Under the pieces are notes generated by a model. That model searched no databases and was not told the DNA's origin. It worked only from the letters and a program-made list of their open reading frames with translations. Positions 41,897 to 50,885 of a stretch of DNA of 64,000 nucleotides are shown here, one piece after another (position 1 is the stretch's first letter; each line of letters begins with the position of its first letter). The position numbers were made by a program, and so were the translations under genes. Source of the stretch: Oceanobacillus_B kapialis (GTDB lineage: Bacteria > Bacillota > Bacilli > Bacillales > Amphibacillaceae); assembly GCF_042685265.1 (NCBI RefSeq), contig NZ_JBHUMX010000007.1; one strand, 5' to 3'.

Positions 41897-41908
41897 TGTA
41901 CTAGTACA
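41897..41908. promoter_or_regulatory. Perfect 12-base palindrome in the ytoI leader, candidate operator
   Basis: TGTACTAGTACA lies 13 bases downstream of the -10, where a bound protein would block initiation. An AGTACT half-site occurs at 41885-41890. The ytoI product carries a helix-turn-helix and could be autoregulatory. Confidence 0.4.
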
Positions 41909-41930
41909 GTTGAAAGTTGGTGGAACGCCA

Positions 41931-43238
41931 TTGGCAACGAAACATGAGCAGATTATTCAGCATATCCTGTTCCTTTCAGTTGGTCATAAGATATCCGTTA
42001 GACAAATTGCAAAGGAACTTGGCGTAAGTGATGGCACAGCCTACCGTGCCATTAAAGAAGCAGAGAATCAGGGGATTGTTAGCACCATTGAACGTGTAGG
42101 AACGATACGAATTGAAAGAAAAAATCGAGAAAACTTTGATCGGCTTTCTTTTGCTGAGGTCATTAATATTATTGATGGACAAGTTCTTGGAGGAAAGACA
42201 GGGCTCCATAAAACGTTGAACAAATTTGTAATTGGAGCTATGCAGCTTGACGCAATGATGCGTTACACGGAGGCTAATTCTCTCTTAATTATTGGAAACC
42301 GTGTAGAGGCACACGAATTAGCATTGAATGAAGGAGCTGCTGTTCTTATTACGGGAGGGTTTGATACAGAAGAACATATTAAACGACTGGCAGATGAAAA
42401 AGAATTGCCGATTATCTCAACCAGCTATGATACATTTACGGTAGCAGCGATGATTAACAGGGCGATATATGACCAGCTAATTAAAAAGGAAATTGTATTT
42501 GTTGGAGATATTTTCACTCCTTACGAATCTTCCTGGTTTCTTCGGGCTGGAGACACTGTCGGTAAATGGTATGAACTAAATGAACAGTCCGGCCACACAA
42601 GGTTCCCCGTGATTGACGAGAGTAACAGAGTGTTGGGGATGGTAACCTCAAAGGATGTAGTAGCCAAAGAAGCAGACATGCTTATCGAAAAGGTGATGAG
42701 CAAAAATCCGCAGGTGGTACAGGAAAAAACATCCCTTGCTTCAGTGGCTCATATGATGGTTTGGGAAGGCATAGAGGTGGTTCCTGTAATAGACCAGGCT
42801 TCTCGTTTCCAGGGGGTCATTTCCCGTCAGGATGTTTTAAAAGCATTGCAACAAATTCAACGACAGCCACAGGTTGGTGAAACGATTGACGACATTGTAT
42901 CAAGGTCGCTAATTGATTCTGAGGACGGTAAACCAGTTTATGAAGCTGATGTAACACCACAGATGACGAATCAGCTAGGGACGCTTTCAAATGGCGTGTT
43001 TACTGCCTTAATTACAGAGGCGAGCAGCAGGCTGTTGATGCATTATAAAAAAGGTGACTTAGTAGTAGAAAATTTAACAGTATATTTTTTAAAACCCATG
43101 CAGATTGATAGTAAGCTTGTCATCAAGCCTAAGCTGCTGGAGGCAGGGAGAATGTATGCGAAAATTGAGGTTGAAGTGTACAATGAGCGTAAAATTGCTG
43201 GTAAGGGGTTAATAATGGCCCAATTGATTGATCGATGA
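41931..43238 (+). CDS. ytoI: YtoI, HTH-DRTGG-CBS-hotdog regulator
   Basis: The 435-residue protein has an N-terminal helix-turn-helix (KISVRQIAKELGVSDGTAYRAIKEAE, about 20-45), a DRTGG domain (about 85-185), a CBS pair (about 190-310) and a C-terminal thioesterase-like hotdog domain (about 330-430). This mix resembles FapR in pairing an HTH with an acyl-CoA-type hotdog fold, plus adenosine-nucleotide sensing. Target genes are unknown. The TTG at 41931 gives MATKHEQI as in Bacillus YtoI, with GGTGG upstream. Confidence 0.88.
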   Translation: MATKHEQIIQHILFLSVGHKISVRQIAKELGVSDGTAYRAIKEAENQGIVSTIERVGTIRIERKNRENFDRLSFAEVINIIDGQVLGGKTGLHKTLNKFVIGAMQLDAMMRYTEANSLLIIGNRVEAHELALNEGAAVLITGGFDTEEHIKRLADEKELPIISTSYDTFTVAAMINRAIYDQLIKKEIVFVGDIFTPYESSWFLRAGDTVGKWYELNEQSGHTRFPVIDESNRVLGMVTSKDVVAKEADMLIEKVMSKNPQVVQEKTSLASVAHMMVWEGIEVVPVIDQASRFQGVISRQDVLKALQQIQRQPQVGETIDDIVSRSLIDSEDGKPVYEADVTPQMTNQLGTLSNGVFTALITEASSRLLMHYKKGDLVVENLTVYFLKPMQIDSKLVIKPKLLEAGRMYAKIEVEVYNERKIAGKGLIMAQLIDR

Positions 43239-43287
43239 TTTGAAAACGGACAAGCGACTGACTCAAAAGGTGGCATTTTCTAGCAAA

Positions 43288-43313
43288 AAAAGCTGACTTT
43301 ATTCGTCAGCTTT
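43288..43313. terminator. Bidirectional terminator of ytoI and ytpI
   Basis: AAAGCTGAC pairs with GTCAGCTTT, with a T-run on the minus side and T-rich sequence on the plus side. It contains the ytpI stop. Confidence 0.8.
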
Positions 43314-43610
43314 ATACCCTGCAGGATGCAACCTTTTATATTCATTTTTATAATGCTTTGCTTCTTTAAAACCAAAGTAAAGTAGGTATGCGCCCCAAGC
43401 GAAAAATAAAATGCCAATAAATAAAGCGAGCTGCGTCTGATAAAACACATATTGGTTTACACCAAAGAACAGTAAAAAACTACCTAAGCACATACGTGAC
43501 CGGGCATTAAAATAAACTTGGGTAAGTCGGTCCTTTGTTTTTAGAATAGCGACTTTGTAATACACATAGAACACTACCGATAGGATGATAATAATCGGAA
43601 AAATAAACAT
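43299..43610 (-). CDS. ytpI: YtpI-like small membrane protein
   Basis: The 103-residue protein has three predicted membrane helices (about 2-22, 42-58, 62-82) and a basic C-terminal tail. It lies between ytoI and nrnA like B. subtilis ytpI. The ATG at 43610 is preferred: AGGAG lies seven bases upstream, while the GTG at 43616 is too close. Function unknown. Confidence 0.8.
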   Translation of the reverse strand: MFIFPIIIILSVVFYVYYKVAILKTKDRLTQVYFNARSRMCLGSFLLFFGVNQYVFYQTQLALFIGILFFAWGAYLLYFGFKEAKHYKNEYKRLHPAGYKADE

Positions 43611-43761
43611 AAGCACACTCCTAAATATATAATAACGTTGAATACCTTTTCATTATTTCCATCTCGTCTATAGTAAAGGACGAGCGAAAGCACCTTCTTA
43701 CATTGTAACTTTTTTATCACGGTTTAGCCAGAACGAAATAAGATTGTGGAGGGAATCCTAG

Positions 43762-44706
43762 ATGCCAAAACAGCAAATTATAGAAGCGATAAAATCATAT
43801 AGCACTATTATTATTCACAGACATGTACGCCCCGACCCTGATGCCTTAGGCTCTCAAGGTGGGTTGCAGGAACTTATCAAAACTTCCTTTCCAGATAAGC
43901 AGGTGTATGTAGTAGGAGAAGTAGACCCCTCCCTAGCGTTTTTATTGGAAATGGATGAAATTGCAGATGACATGTACAAAGATGCGCTTGTCATTACATG
44001 CGACACAGCTAATACTGATCGTATTAGTGACACTCGTTATCATCTCGGCCAAAAATTGATTAAAATTGATCACCACCCAAATACAGACCCATACGGAGAC
44101 ATTTCGTGGATTGACACGGAGGCTAGCTCGACAAGTGAGATGATCTATGAGCTGTTTCTTCATGGGAAGGATGAAGGATTACAACTAAATGATAAAGCTG
44201 CAGCCTCGCTTTATGCGGGGATAGTCGGAGACACAGGGAGGTTTTTGTTTCCAAGTACGACAAAGAAAACCTTTCAATATGCAGCAGACCTTGTAGCTTA
44301 TCAGTTTGATCGCACGGCTCTTTATGATGGTATTTATAATGTGAAACAAAATATTGCGCGACTTCGCGGTTATGTCCTGCAGCGTTACGAACTATCAGAG
44401 AATGGTTTAAGTACCATCAAATTAACCCAGGATGTTTTGGCTTCCTTTCAAGTAGATCCTGTGGAGACCGGACAGCTTGTTGGCATATTGGGAGAAGTAG
44501 AAGGTATCAAAGCTTGGGTGTTCTTCATCGAAGAAGAGGATTTAATCCGTGTAAGATTGAGATCAAAAGGTCCTGTTATTAACAAAATTGCCGCGAACTA
44601 TAATGGCGGGGGGCATCCAATGGCCTCAGGAGCAACAGTATACAGTTGGGAAGACGCTGAACAGGTCGTACAGGATCTCGAGGAAGTTTGTCGCACATAT
44701 AAATAA
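43762..44706 (+). CDS. nrnA: Oligoribonuclease/pAp phosphatase NrnA (YtqI)
   Basis: The 314-residue DHH/DHHA1 phosphoesterase degrades nano-RNA and 3',5'-pAp. Metal-binding motifs are HVRPDPDALGS near residue 19, TCDTAN and KIDHHPN near residue 100; the DHHA1 substrate motif is GGGHPMASGA near residue 281. RBS GTGGAGGG. It is the usual neighbour of ytpI and ytrI. Confidence 0.95.
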   Translation: MPKQQIIEAIKSYSTIIIHRHVRPDPDALGSQGGLQELIKTSFPDKQVYVVGEVDPSLAFLLEMDEIADDMYKDALVITCDTANTDRISDTRYHLGQKLIKIDHHPNTDPYGDISWIDTEASSTSEMIYELFLHGKDEGLQLNDKAAASLYAGIVGDTGRFLFPSTTKKTFQYAADLVAYQFDRTALYDGIYNVKQNIARLRGYVLQRYELSENGLSTIKLTQDVLASFQVDPVETGQLVGILGEVEGIKAWVFFIEEEDLIRVRLRSKGPVINKIAANYNGGGHPMASGATVYSWEDAEQVVQDLEEVCRTYK

Positions 44707-44727
44707 AAAAATGTTTTAAAACCATGA

Positions 44728-44768
44728 AAAAGCCAAATGGATTGAAAGGTACATCCGTTTGGCTTTAT
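44728..44768 (+). terminator. nrnA terminator
   Basis: AAAGCCAAATGGAT pairs with ATCCGTTTGGCTTT (one mismatch), followed by ATTG. It is a good stem with a weak T-run. Confidence 0.7.
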
Positions 44769-44851
44769 TGTTAGACTGAAGATAAGTATTTGTTTAGGAA
44801 TAAGAATATCAAGTGTGCCCGTCTTCAGATATAAGACGCATAATTGCCATT

Positions 44852-45061
44852 TCATAAACCAATTTGTGCACTTTCCTGCTTAACAAGTGGAATAATCCAG
44901 CAACCTTGTTGTGTCTGGTCATAGTGAACAAGCAACTGTTCTCGCTCAATACCCCGTTTTAAGAGCCTGACGAGCTCATGTGATTCGGCATAAGCCGTTT
45001 GCCCTCTTCTCAATTGGGCCAACTTTTGGTCTCGTAATCGGTTATAAGACATAATATGCAT
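44852..45061 (-). CDS. Small hypothetical protein, 69 residues
   Basis: The 69-residue protein (MHIMSYNRLRDQKLAQLRRGQTAYAE...) is hydrophilic, helical at the N-terminus, and ends in a short beta-rich part. RBS AAAGGGGG seven bases before the ATG at 45061; an internal ATG at 45052 is a second possibility. It lies between nrnA and ytrI, where B. subtilis has the small gene ytzJ, but I cannot confirm the match. Nothing recognisable lies in the 128 bases between it and ytrI. Confidence 0.62.
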   Translation of the reverse strand: MHIMSYNRLRDQKLAQLRRGQTAYAESHELVRLLKRGIEREQLLVHYDQTQQGCWIIPLVKQESAQIGL

Positions 45062-45189
45062 ACAAAAGCCCCCTTTCCGTTTAGTATATGTAAAGGAATG
45101 GGCGCAAGGTGCTAACCTTTTTTTAAAATAGTTGGTCTTTCCAATAGGAAATTTCTGAAGATACCATCGCCAGTTATACCTTTTTAGTG

Positions 45190-45681
45190 TTAGTTAAGAC
45201 TCTCTGCTTCTAAAATAACTTTAACAGTCTCTGATATGGTAAGCTTTTGAACAGTGAAATTATAGCGAAGGTCATCGATTGTAAATTCTTTATTTTCGAT
45301 AGCTGAGATTAGAAGCTGATCAATTTCGTCCACAATCGAAACACTTTGCCCCGTAATATGACTTATTTCATCCTTCACTAAAGCCTCGAGCTTAGGCACT
45401 ACAAGGCTGTCCAGAGATAATTCCTTCGCATTCTCAATTGTTATTTCAATAACCGAAACGGTAACGGGCGCTTTTAGATCCTCCGTATCCTTTAATAGCG
45501 CTTCATTTTGATTTTTTAAATCATTTACTTGTGAAGTAAGTGCCAGATTTTCTTTTAGCTGAGTTTCATACATGGTGCCATACATGAAAATAAAGATAAT
45601 GTATGCGATAATACCGCCAACAAAGGTTCCTGCGAAGAAACGTTGCCAAGTTGTCTTTTTATGATAGGGAGGAATATGCAT
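45190..45681 (-). CDS. ytrI: Sporulation membrane protein YtrI
   Basis: The 163-residue protein starts MHIPPYHKKTTWQRFFAGTFVGGIIAYIIFIFMYG, one membrane helix (about 15-37), then a coiled coil (about 40-65) and a soluble domain. It is known in B. subtilis as a sigma-E-dependent protein needed for efficient sporulation. Its ATG overlaps the stop of ytrH by one base (TAATG), with AGGAGGA inside ytrH. Confidence 0.85.
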   Translation of the reverse strand: MHIPPYHKKTTWQRFFAGTFVGGIIAYIIFIFMYGTMYETQLKENLALTSQVNDLKNQNEALLKDTEDLKAPVTVSVIEITIENAKELSLDSLVVPKLEALVKDEISHITGQSVSIVDEIDQLLISAIENKEFTIDDLRYNFTVQKLTISETVKVILEAESLN

Positions 45682-46013
45682 TAGGAAACTTCCTCCTGAA
45701 TAAGCCATTCAATAAACACCACAGCAGTTTTCACGCCACCCATTGCACATAATAATAAAACAAGCTGTCGAAAAATATCCATGGTCGACCCCTCAAAAAG
45801 ACCTCGTTCGAAATTACTGAGCGCATCAAATGTCCCTCCAATTGCTGCAGCAATAGCCCAAATACGTAGTTTCTTTGCAATGGTGCCAATTGCCGCTAAA
45901 GGGGCATCACCTGTCGCAAATTCCCCAATACTTCCTATAATTGATCCGCCCACCATTACACCAAAGGCAATAAAAAAACAATGAATAGCAGTAGCAAAAA
46001 AGCGTTCTTCCAT
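45681..46013 (-). CDS. ytrH: Sporulation membrane protein YtrH
   Basis: The 110-residue protein has three predicted membrane helices (about 8-28, 48-62, 80-102) and a conserved MEERFFATAIHCFFIAFGVMVGGSIIGSIGE start. It is the first gene of the ytrHI mother-cell operon, with AAGGAGT upstream. A sigma-E-like promoter precedes it. Function in the spore coat or membrane is not defined. Confidence 0.87.
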   Translation of the reverse strand: MEERFFATAIHCFFIAFGVMVGGSIIGSIGEFATGDAPLAAIGTIAKKLRIWAIAAAIGGTFDALSNFERGLFEGSTMDIFRQLVLLLCAMGGVKTAVVFIEWLIQEEVS

Positions 46014-46046
46014 AAAAACGACTCCTTCCGAGGGCGTGTCCCTTCC

Positions 46047-46075
46047 ATTTTATGAAATAGAAAGTAGCCTTATGA
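46047..46075 (-). promoter_or_regulatory. Predicted sigma-E promoter of ytrHI
   Basis: On the minus strand TCATAAG (46075-46069) and CATAAAAT (46054-46047) are 14 bases apart. They fit the mother-cell sigma-E pattern (KMATA..., 13-15 bases, CATAMAAT-like). The promoter lies about 35 bases upstream of ytrH. Confidence 0.6.
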
Positions 46076-46151
46076 TAATTTATCAGCATTTGCGTATGCA
46101 TGTTCTATTTAGATTGTTATAATAGGGAAGAGAGAAAGAAGGCGGGATATT

Positions 46152-49100
46152 ATGACATATACGCATTTGCAAGTGAGAAGTGGGTATAGTTTCTTTAAGA
46201 GTACAATCACAATAGATAAGCTAGTACAGCGAGCGAGTGATATGCAATTCGATGCGCTCGCATTAACAGACGAGAATGTGCTATATGGCACCATACCGTT
46301 TTATAAGGCATGCAGGGAAAAAGGGATAAAGCCGATCATCGGTATGATAATTCAAGTAGAAGATGAAGAGAACAATCTTGAGGAAGCTATTTTGCTTGCT
46401 AAAAATACTCAAGGCTATCAAGCATTGTTGAAAATAAGTACAAAGCTACAACAGGAAGAAGCGACGACAATTGATATTGAGACACTTCAATATTTAATTG
46501 AAGATATTGTGGTCATTTTTACACTTTCTAACGCCATCTCAACCTTCTATACGAAAGCGAAAACTACTTCATTTGAAGATCTAGTTATGTACATAAAGAA
46601 ATGGGAGAGATTTGTTCAGCAGGGTGACTTTTATTTGGCGATTCAAGATAGTGTTTTAGGGAATGAAAACTTGTACGCTATCCTTAAAGGGTTACAGGAA
46701 AGAGAGAACATTGCAGTTACAGCACTCCATGATGTCCGCTATTTACATGCTCAGGATGATGTGGTGCTAGATTGCTTGCAATCGATGAAAAGCGGGGAAA
46801 GCTGGGAAGGGAGGAGTAATCCCGCTCTAACAGGAAACTATCTTAAATCAACAGAAGAAATGGAGCAGGTTTTTCAACCAGTCTGGCCGGAAGCCTTGCG
46901 CCACACAGAAGCCATAAAGGAAAAATGTAATGTAACCATCCAATTTGGCAAAAGGCTTCTCCCATCCTTTCCAGTGCCAACCGGACAAGATGCTAAAGCT
47001 TATTTAGAGGAGAAATGTGTTGAGAATCTTAATAAGCGTTACAACCCGCTTACAGAAGAAGTTAAAAAGCGTCTAGCATATGAATTACGTATCATTGCTA
47101 ATATGGGATTTAGTGATTATTTTTTAATTGTGGCAGATTTCATCCAATACGCTAAGACCAATAACATTATGGTGGGGCCAGGCAGGGGCTCAGCAGCAGG
47201 CTCTTTAGTAGCTTATTTATTAGGGATTACAGATGTAGATCCAATCGAATATAACCTACTGTTCGAGCGCTTTTTAAACCCAGAGAGACAAACGATGCCG
47301 GATATAGATATTGACTTTTCCGATACGCGAAGAGATGAAGTAATTGCATATGTAAGGGAGAAATATGGGGATGCCCATGTGGCGCAAATTATAACGTTTG
47401 GTACCTTTGGAGCAAGATCGACCTTAAGAGAAGTCATGAAGACGATGGAAATAGATCAGCAGGATGCAGCATATATATTAAAACATATCCCATTGCAATC
47501 CAAGCTGCCGATTCCGGAGCTTGTAAAGCAGTCAGAGGAATTAATCGCTTATATTAAGCAATCAGCTAAATTAAAAACATTATTATCTGTTTCCGCAAAA
47601 CTCGAGGGATTGCCTCGACATGCTTCGACCCATGCAGCGGGAGTGGTCATAAGCGAGCAGCCACTTGTAGAACACGTCCCATTAAAAGCAGGCACAGAGA
47701 ACACAATGCTTACGCAGTTTCCTATGAACGAACTTGAGGAACTAGGCTTACTTAAAATGGACTTTCTAGGTTTACGAAACCTTTCCCTCATTGAGCGCAT
47801 TGTCCGTACCATCCATTTTTCGTATAAAACCCAAGTAGATGTTAATAAACTAGAAGAGGGAGACGAAAAAACATTTGCTTTGTTAAGACAGGGAAAAACG
47901 AATGGTGTTTTTCAGCTTGAATCACAAGGTATGCAACAGGTGCTGCGAAATCTGCGGCCTACATCTTTTGAGGATATTGTGGTTGTTAATGCGCTGTACC
48001 GTCCAGGCCCGATGGAGTATATTCCAACTTATATTGAAAGAAAGCAAAACCAGCATTTAGTTAGCTATCCACATCCTGACTTAGAACCTATTTTATCTAG
48101 TACGTATGGTGTACTTGTTTATCAGGAACAGATTATGCAGGTTGCCAATAAAATAGCCGGAATGTCGTTAGGAGAAGCAGATATTCTACGGCGAGCTGTC
48201 AGCAAAAAGCAGGAACAGGTTTTGCAGGAGCAAAAGGAAAAGTTTGTACAAGGCTGTGTTAAAAATGGCTACAACAGATCAGTCGGAGAGGAAATCTTCA
48301 CCTGGATTGTGCGTTTTGCAAACTATGGTTTTAACCGAAGTCACGCTGTCGCTTACAGTAAAATATCCTATCAGCTTGCCTACTTAAAAGCACATTACCC
48401 TGCAGCCTTTTATACGGAATTACTGAGCACTGTTGCTAATCAACAGGATAAGCTGCATCAGTACATTCAGGAGATTAAAGAGCAAGGAATTAGCCTGTCG
48501 CCACCATCTATTAATGCAAGCTTTGGAAGGTTTTCCGTAGAAGGTAATGGTATTAGAATGGGGCTATCTATTATTAAAGGGATTGGAAACCAGGTGGTTC
48601 AGGAAATTTTACGTGTTAGGAAAGAGGGGCTATTTAAAGATCTTTTTGATTTTTGCCTTAGAGTGTCTCCTAAAGCAGTGAATAGAAAAAACCTGGAGCT
48701 CCTTATTATGGCCGGTACCTTTGATGAAACAAAGCCCAATCGAGCTAGTTTATTAGCTTCCATTGATAGAGCATTGGAACAAGGGGAGCTTTTTAAAGAA
48801 TTTGTCGATCAGCCAAGTCTCTTCCAAGATAAAATTGAACTGGAAGCAGATTACGTGGAAATAGAGGATTTTAGTCCATTGAAAAAGCTAGCTGATGAAA
48901 AGGAGCTTTTAGGTATTTATGTTTCCAGTCATCCTTTAGCGGATTACAGGGAGTTGCTTCGTAAAAATGGACACTTGTCCATATCCACGATGCTTTCACT
49001 TGAAAATAAAAAAGACGTTAAAAGCGCAGTGATGATCCAACATATTAAAACCATTCGAACCAAACGTGGGGAAAATATGGCTTTTCTTACACTAAATGAT

Positions 49101-49517
49101 GAAACGGGCGATATGGATGCTGTTGCCTTTCCCGATTTATATCGAGATACCAAAAGCTTGATGGAAGAAGAGAACATGGTTACGGTTAAGGGGCGAGTTG
49201 AGGAGCGTAACGGGGCAAAGCAGTTACTATTAAGTAGCATGATTGCTTTTGAAGAGACGAGCCTTCAAGTCGAAGATAAAGAGGAAAGATTATTTATCCG
49301 GACAACTGGAGAGGAAAATGAGCAAGATCTTAAAGCAATCCAGCAAATCGTTGCAAAATATCCCGGTTCCATTCCGATTATTGTCTACCGACAAAATCAA
49401 CGTAAATCATACAAGTTGGATAGCGATTACTTTATTGATCCCGCGTATAAATCCATAAAAGCTTTAAAGCAATATTTCGGTGAAAATAACGTGGTTCTTG
49501 ATAAGTCAACTAGATAG
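46152..49517 (+). CDS. dnaE: DNA polymerase III alpha subunit DnaE
   Basis: The 1121-residue polymerase is the DnaE that extends RNA primers at Bacillus replication forks. The PHP domain (about 1-270) begins THLQVRSGYS, so the second His of the usual HxH metal pair is replaced by Arg. The polymerase catalytic aspartates are in PDIDIDFSD near residue 382. Helix-hairpin-helix and OB-fold regions lie toward the C-terminus (about 820-1060). Length matches B. subtilis DnaE (1115). A TATAAT with extended TG precedes it. It is divergent from ytrHI. Confidence 0.98.
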   Translation: MTYTHLQVRSGYSFFKSTITIDKLVQRASDMQFDALALTDENVLYGTIPFYKACREKGIKPIIGMIIQVEDEENNLEEAILLAKNTQGYQALLKISTKLQQEEATTIDIETLQYLIEDIVVIFTLSNAISTFYTKAKTTSFEDLVMYIKKWERFVQQGDFYLAIQDSVLGNENLYAILKGLQERENIAVTALHDVRYLHAQDDVVLDCLQSMKSGESWEGRSNPALTGNYLKSTEEMEQVFQPVWPEALRHTEAIKEKCNVTIQFGKRLLPSFPVPTGQDAKAYLEEKCVENLNKRYNPLTEEVKKRLAYELRIIANMGFSDYFLIVADFIQYAKTNNIMVGPGRGSAAGSLVAYLLGITDVDPIEYNLLFERFLNPERQTMPDIDIDFSDTRRDEVIAYVREKYGDAHVAQIITFGTFGARSTLREVMKTMEIDQQDAAYILKHIPLQSKLPIPELVKQSEELIAYIKQSAKLKTLLSVSAKLEGLPRHASTHAAGVVISEQPLVEHVPLKAGTENTMLTQFPMNELEELGLLKMDFLGLRNLSLIERIVRTIHFSYKTQVDVNKLEEGDEKTFALLRQGKTNGVFQLESQGMQQVLRNLRPTSFEDIVVVNALYRPGPMEYIPTYIERKQNQHLVSYPHPDLEPILSSTYGVLVYQEQIMQVANKIAGMSLGEADILRRAVSKKQEQVLQEQKEKFVQGCVKNGYNRSVGEEIFTWIVRFANYGFNRSHAVAYSKISYQLAYLKAHYPAAFYTELLSTVANQQDKLHQYIQEIKEQGISLSPPSINASFGRFSVEGNGIRMGLSIIKGIGNQVVQEILRVRKEGLFKDLFDFCLRVSPKAVNRKNLELLIMAGTFDETKPNRASLLASIDRALEQGELFKEFVDQPSLFQDKIELEADYVEIEDFSPLKKLADEKELLGIYVSSHPLADYRELLRKNGHLSISTMLSLENKKDVKSAVMIQHIKTIRTKRGENMAFLTLNDETGDMDAVAFPDLYRDTKSLMEEENMVTVKGRVEERNGAKQLLLSSMIAFEETSLQVEDKEERLFIRTTGEENEQDLKAIQQIVAKYPGSIPIIVYRQNQRKSYKLDSDYFIDPAYKSIKALKQYFGENNVVLDKSTR

Positions 49518-49524
49518 ACAATAC

Positions 49525-49552
49525 TTTACAGAGCTTTTTCATCTGTTATAAT
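49525..49552 (+). promoter_or_regulatory. Sigma-A promoter of the malic enzyme gene
   Basis: TTTACA (49525-49530) and TATAAT (49547-49552) are 16 bases apart, with an extended TGT before the -10. Confidence 0.75.
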
Positions 49553-49565
49553 GTAATGGTTAAGG

Positions 49566-49578
49566 GTGGTCAGACCAC
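49566..49578. promoter_or_regulatory. FadR-type operator overlapping the malic enzyme transcription start
   Basis: GTGGTCAGACCAC is a perfect palindrome around one base and contains TGGTCAGACCA, the FadR-subfamily GntR operator (TGGTCNGACCA). It starts 14 bases after the -10, so binding should repress. A GntR/FadR-type regulator gene follows the malic enzyme gene. Confidence 0.7.
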
Positions 49579-49621
49579 TGCACGGCAACTTCTACTGCAA
49601 ATAAAGGAGCGATAATCTAAT

Positions 49622-50860
49622 ATGGCAAGCTTAAGAGATGAAGCATTGCACATGCACAAAGTGAACAAAGGAAAGCTTACTACACAGTCTAAAGTACCTG
49701 TTACAAATGCAGACGAGCTTAGTCTGGCCTATTCTCCAGGGGTGGCGGAACCTTGTAAAGAAATTTATGATCGTAAAGAAACAGTCTATGATTACACAAT
49801 GAAAGGAAATATGGTTGCTGTAGTCAGTGACGGTTCTGCTGTATTAGGTTTGGGTAATATTGGCGCTGAAGCTGCATTGCCCGTTATGGAAGGGAAGTCA
49901 GTCCTTTTTAAAAGCTTTGCTGGGGTGGATTCATTCCCAATTTGCCTGGCAACACAGGATGTAGAAGAGATTGTACAAACCGTAAAATTAATGGAACCAA
50001 CTTTTGGTGGTGTCAATTTAGAAGATATCGCTGCACCGAACTGCTTTATTATTGAAGATCGACTTAAGAAAGAAACCAATATTCCTATTTTTCATGATGA
50101 TCAACACGGAACAGCAATTGTTACAGTTGCTGGATTAATTAATGCACTTAAGCTTGTTGGTAAAAGCTTCTCTGATATTAAAGTGGTAGCCAATGGAGCA
50201 GGAGCTGCTGGAATTGCAATTATTAAACTTTTATACCATTTTGGTGTACGTAATATGATTATGTGTGACTCACGTGGAGCAATATTTGAAGGTCGTTCTT
50301 ATGGCATGAATGATATAAAAGAGCGTGTTGCTACTTTTACGAACAAAGAGAAAAAGGAAGGTAGCATGGAAGATATGCTCGAAGATGCTGATGTTTTTAT
50401 TGGGGTATCTGTTGGGGGAGCCTTGAATAAAGACATGGTAAGTAAAATGAAAGATGATGCCATTATCTTTGCGATGGCTAATCCAGATCCTGAAATTATG
50501 CCAGATGATGCTAAAGCAGCAGGTGCAAGAGTTATTGGAACCGGTCGTTCTGATTTCCCAAATCAGGTTAATAACGTATTGGCTTTTCCAGGGATTTTCC
50601 GCGGTGCTTTGGACGTTCGGGCAACACGAATTAACGAACGTATGAAGGTAGCGGCAGCGAATGCTATTGCTTCATTGATAAGTGAAGAGGAATTAAATGA
50701 GGATTATGTTATTCCTGCACCTTTCGATTCCCGTGTAGCTCCTATTGTGGCTAAATCAGTTGCACAAGCAGCTATGGAATCTGGTGTGGCAAGAATTGAA
50801 GTAGATCCTGAAGAAATAGCAGAAAAAACAAGAAGGTTAACGCAAATAGATAATAAATAG
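49622..50860 (+). CDS. ytsJ: Malic enzyme (YtsJ type)
   Basis: The 412-residue enzyme oxidatively decarboxylates malate to pyruvate. Typical segments are LSLAYSPGVAEPC, FHDDQHGTAIVTVAGLINAL with metal-binding aspartates, and the nucleotide motif ANGAGAAGIAI. NAD versus NADP preference cannot be read from sequence; the B. subtilis ortholog YtsJ prefers NADP. It lies after dnaE as in B. subtilis. A FadR-type operator overlaps its promoter. Confidence 0.93.
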   Translation: MASLRDEALHMHKVNKGKLTTQSKVPVTNADELSLAYSPGVAEPCKEIYDRKETVYDYTMKGNMVAVVSDGSAVLGLGNIGAEAALPVMEGKSVLFKSFAGVDSFPICLATQDVEEIVQTVKLMEPTFGGVNLEDIAAPNCFIIEDRLKKETNIPIFHDDQHGTAIVTVAGLINALKLVGKSFSDIKVVANGAGAAGIAIIKLLYHFGVRNMIMCDSRGAIFEGRSYGMNDIKERVATFTNKEKKEGSMEDMLEDADVFIGVSVGGALNKDMVSKMKDDAIIFAMANPDPEIMPDDAKAAGARVIGTGRSDFPNQVNNVLAFPGIFRGALDVRATRINERMKVAAANAIASLISEEELNEDYVIPAPFDSRVAPIVAKSVAQAAMESGVARIEVDPEEIAEKTRRLTQIDNK

Positions 50861-50885
50861 ATGGTAGAAGGAGTGGATCAGGGCT

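Noticed and set aside
47213..47812. Minus-strand open frames of 74 and 87 residues inside dnaE
   Set aside because: They are shadows of a highly conserved polymerase coding sequence, with no start signals of their own.
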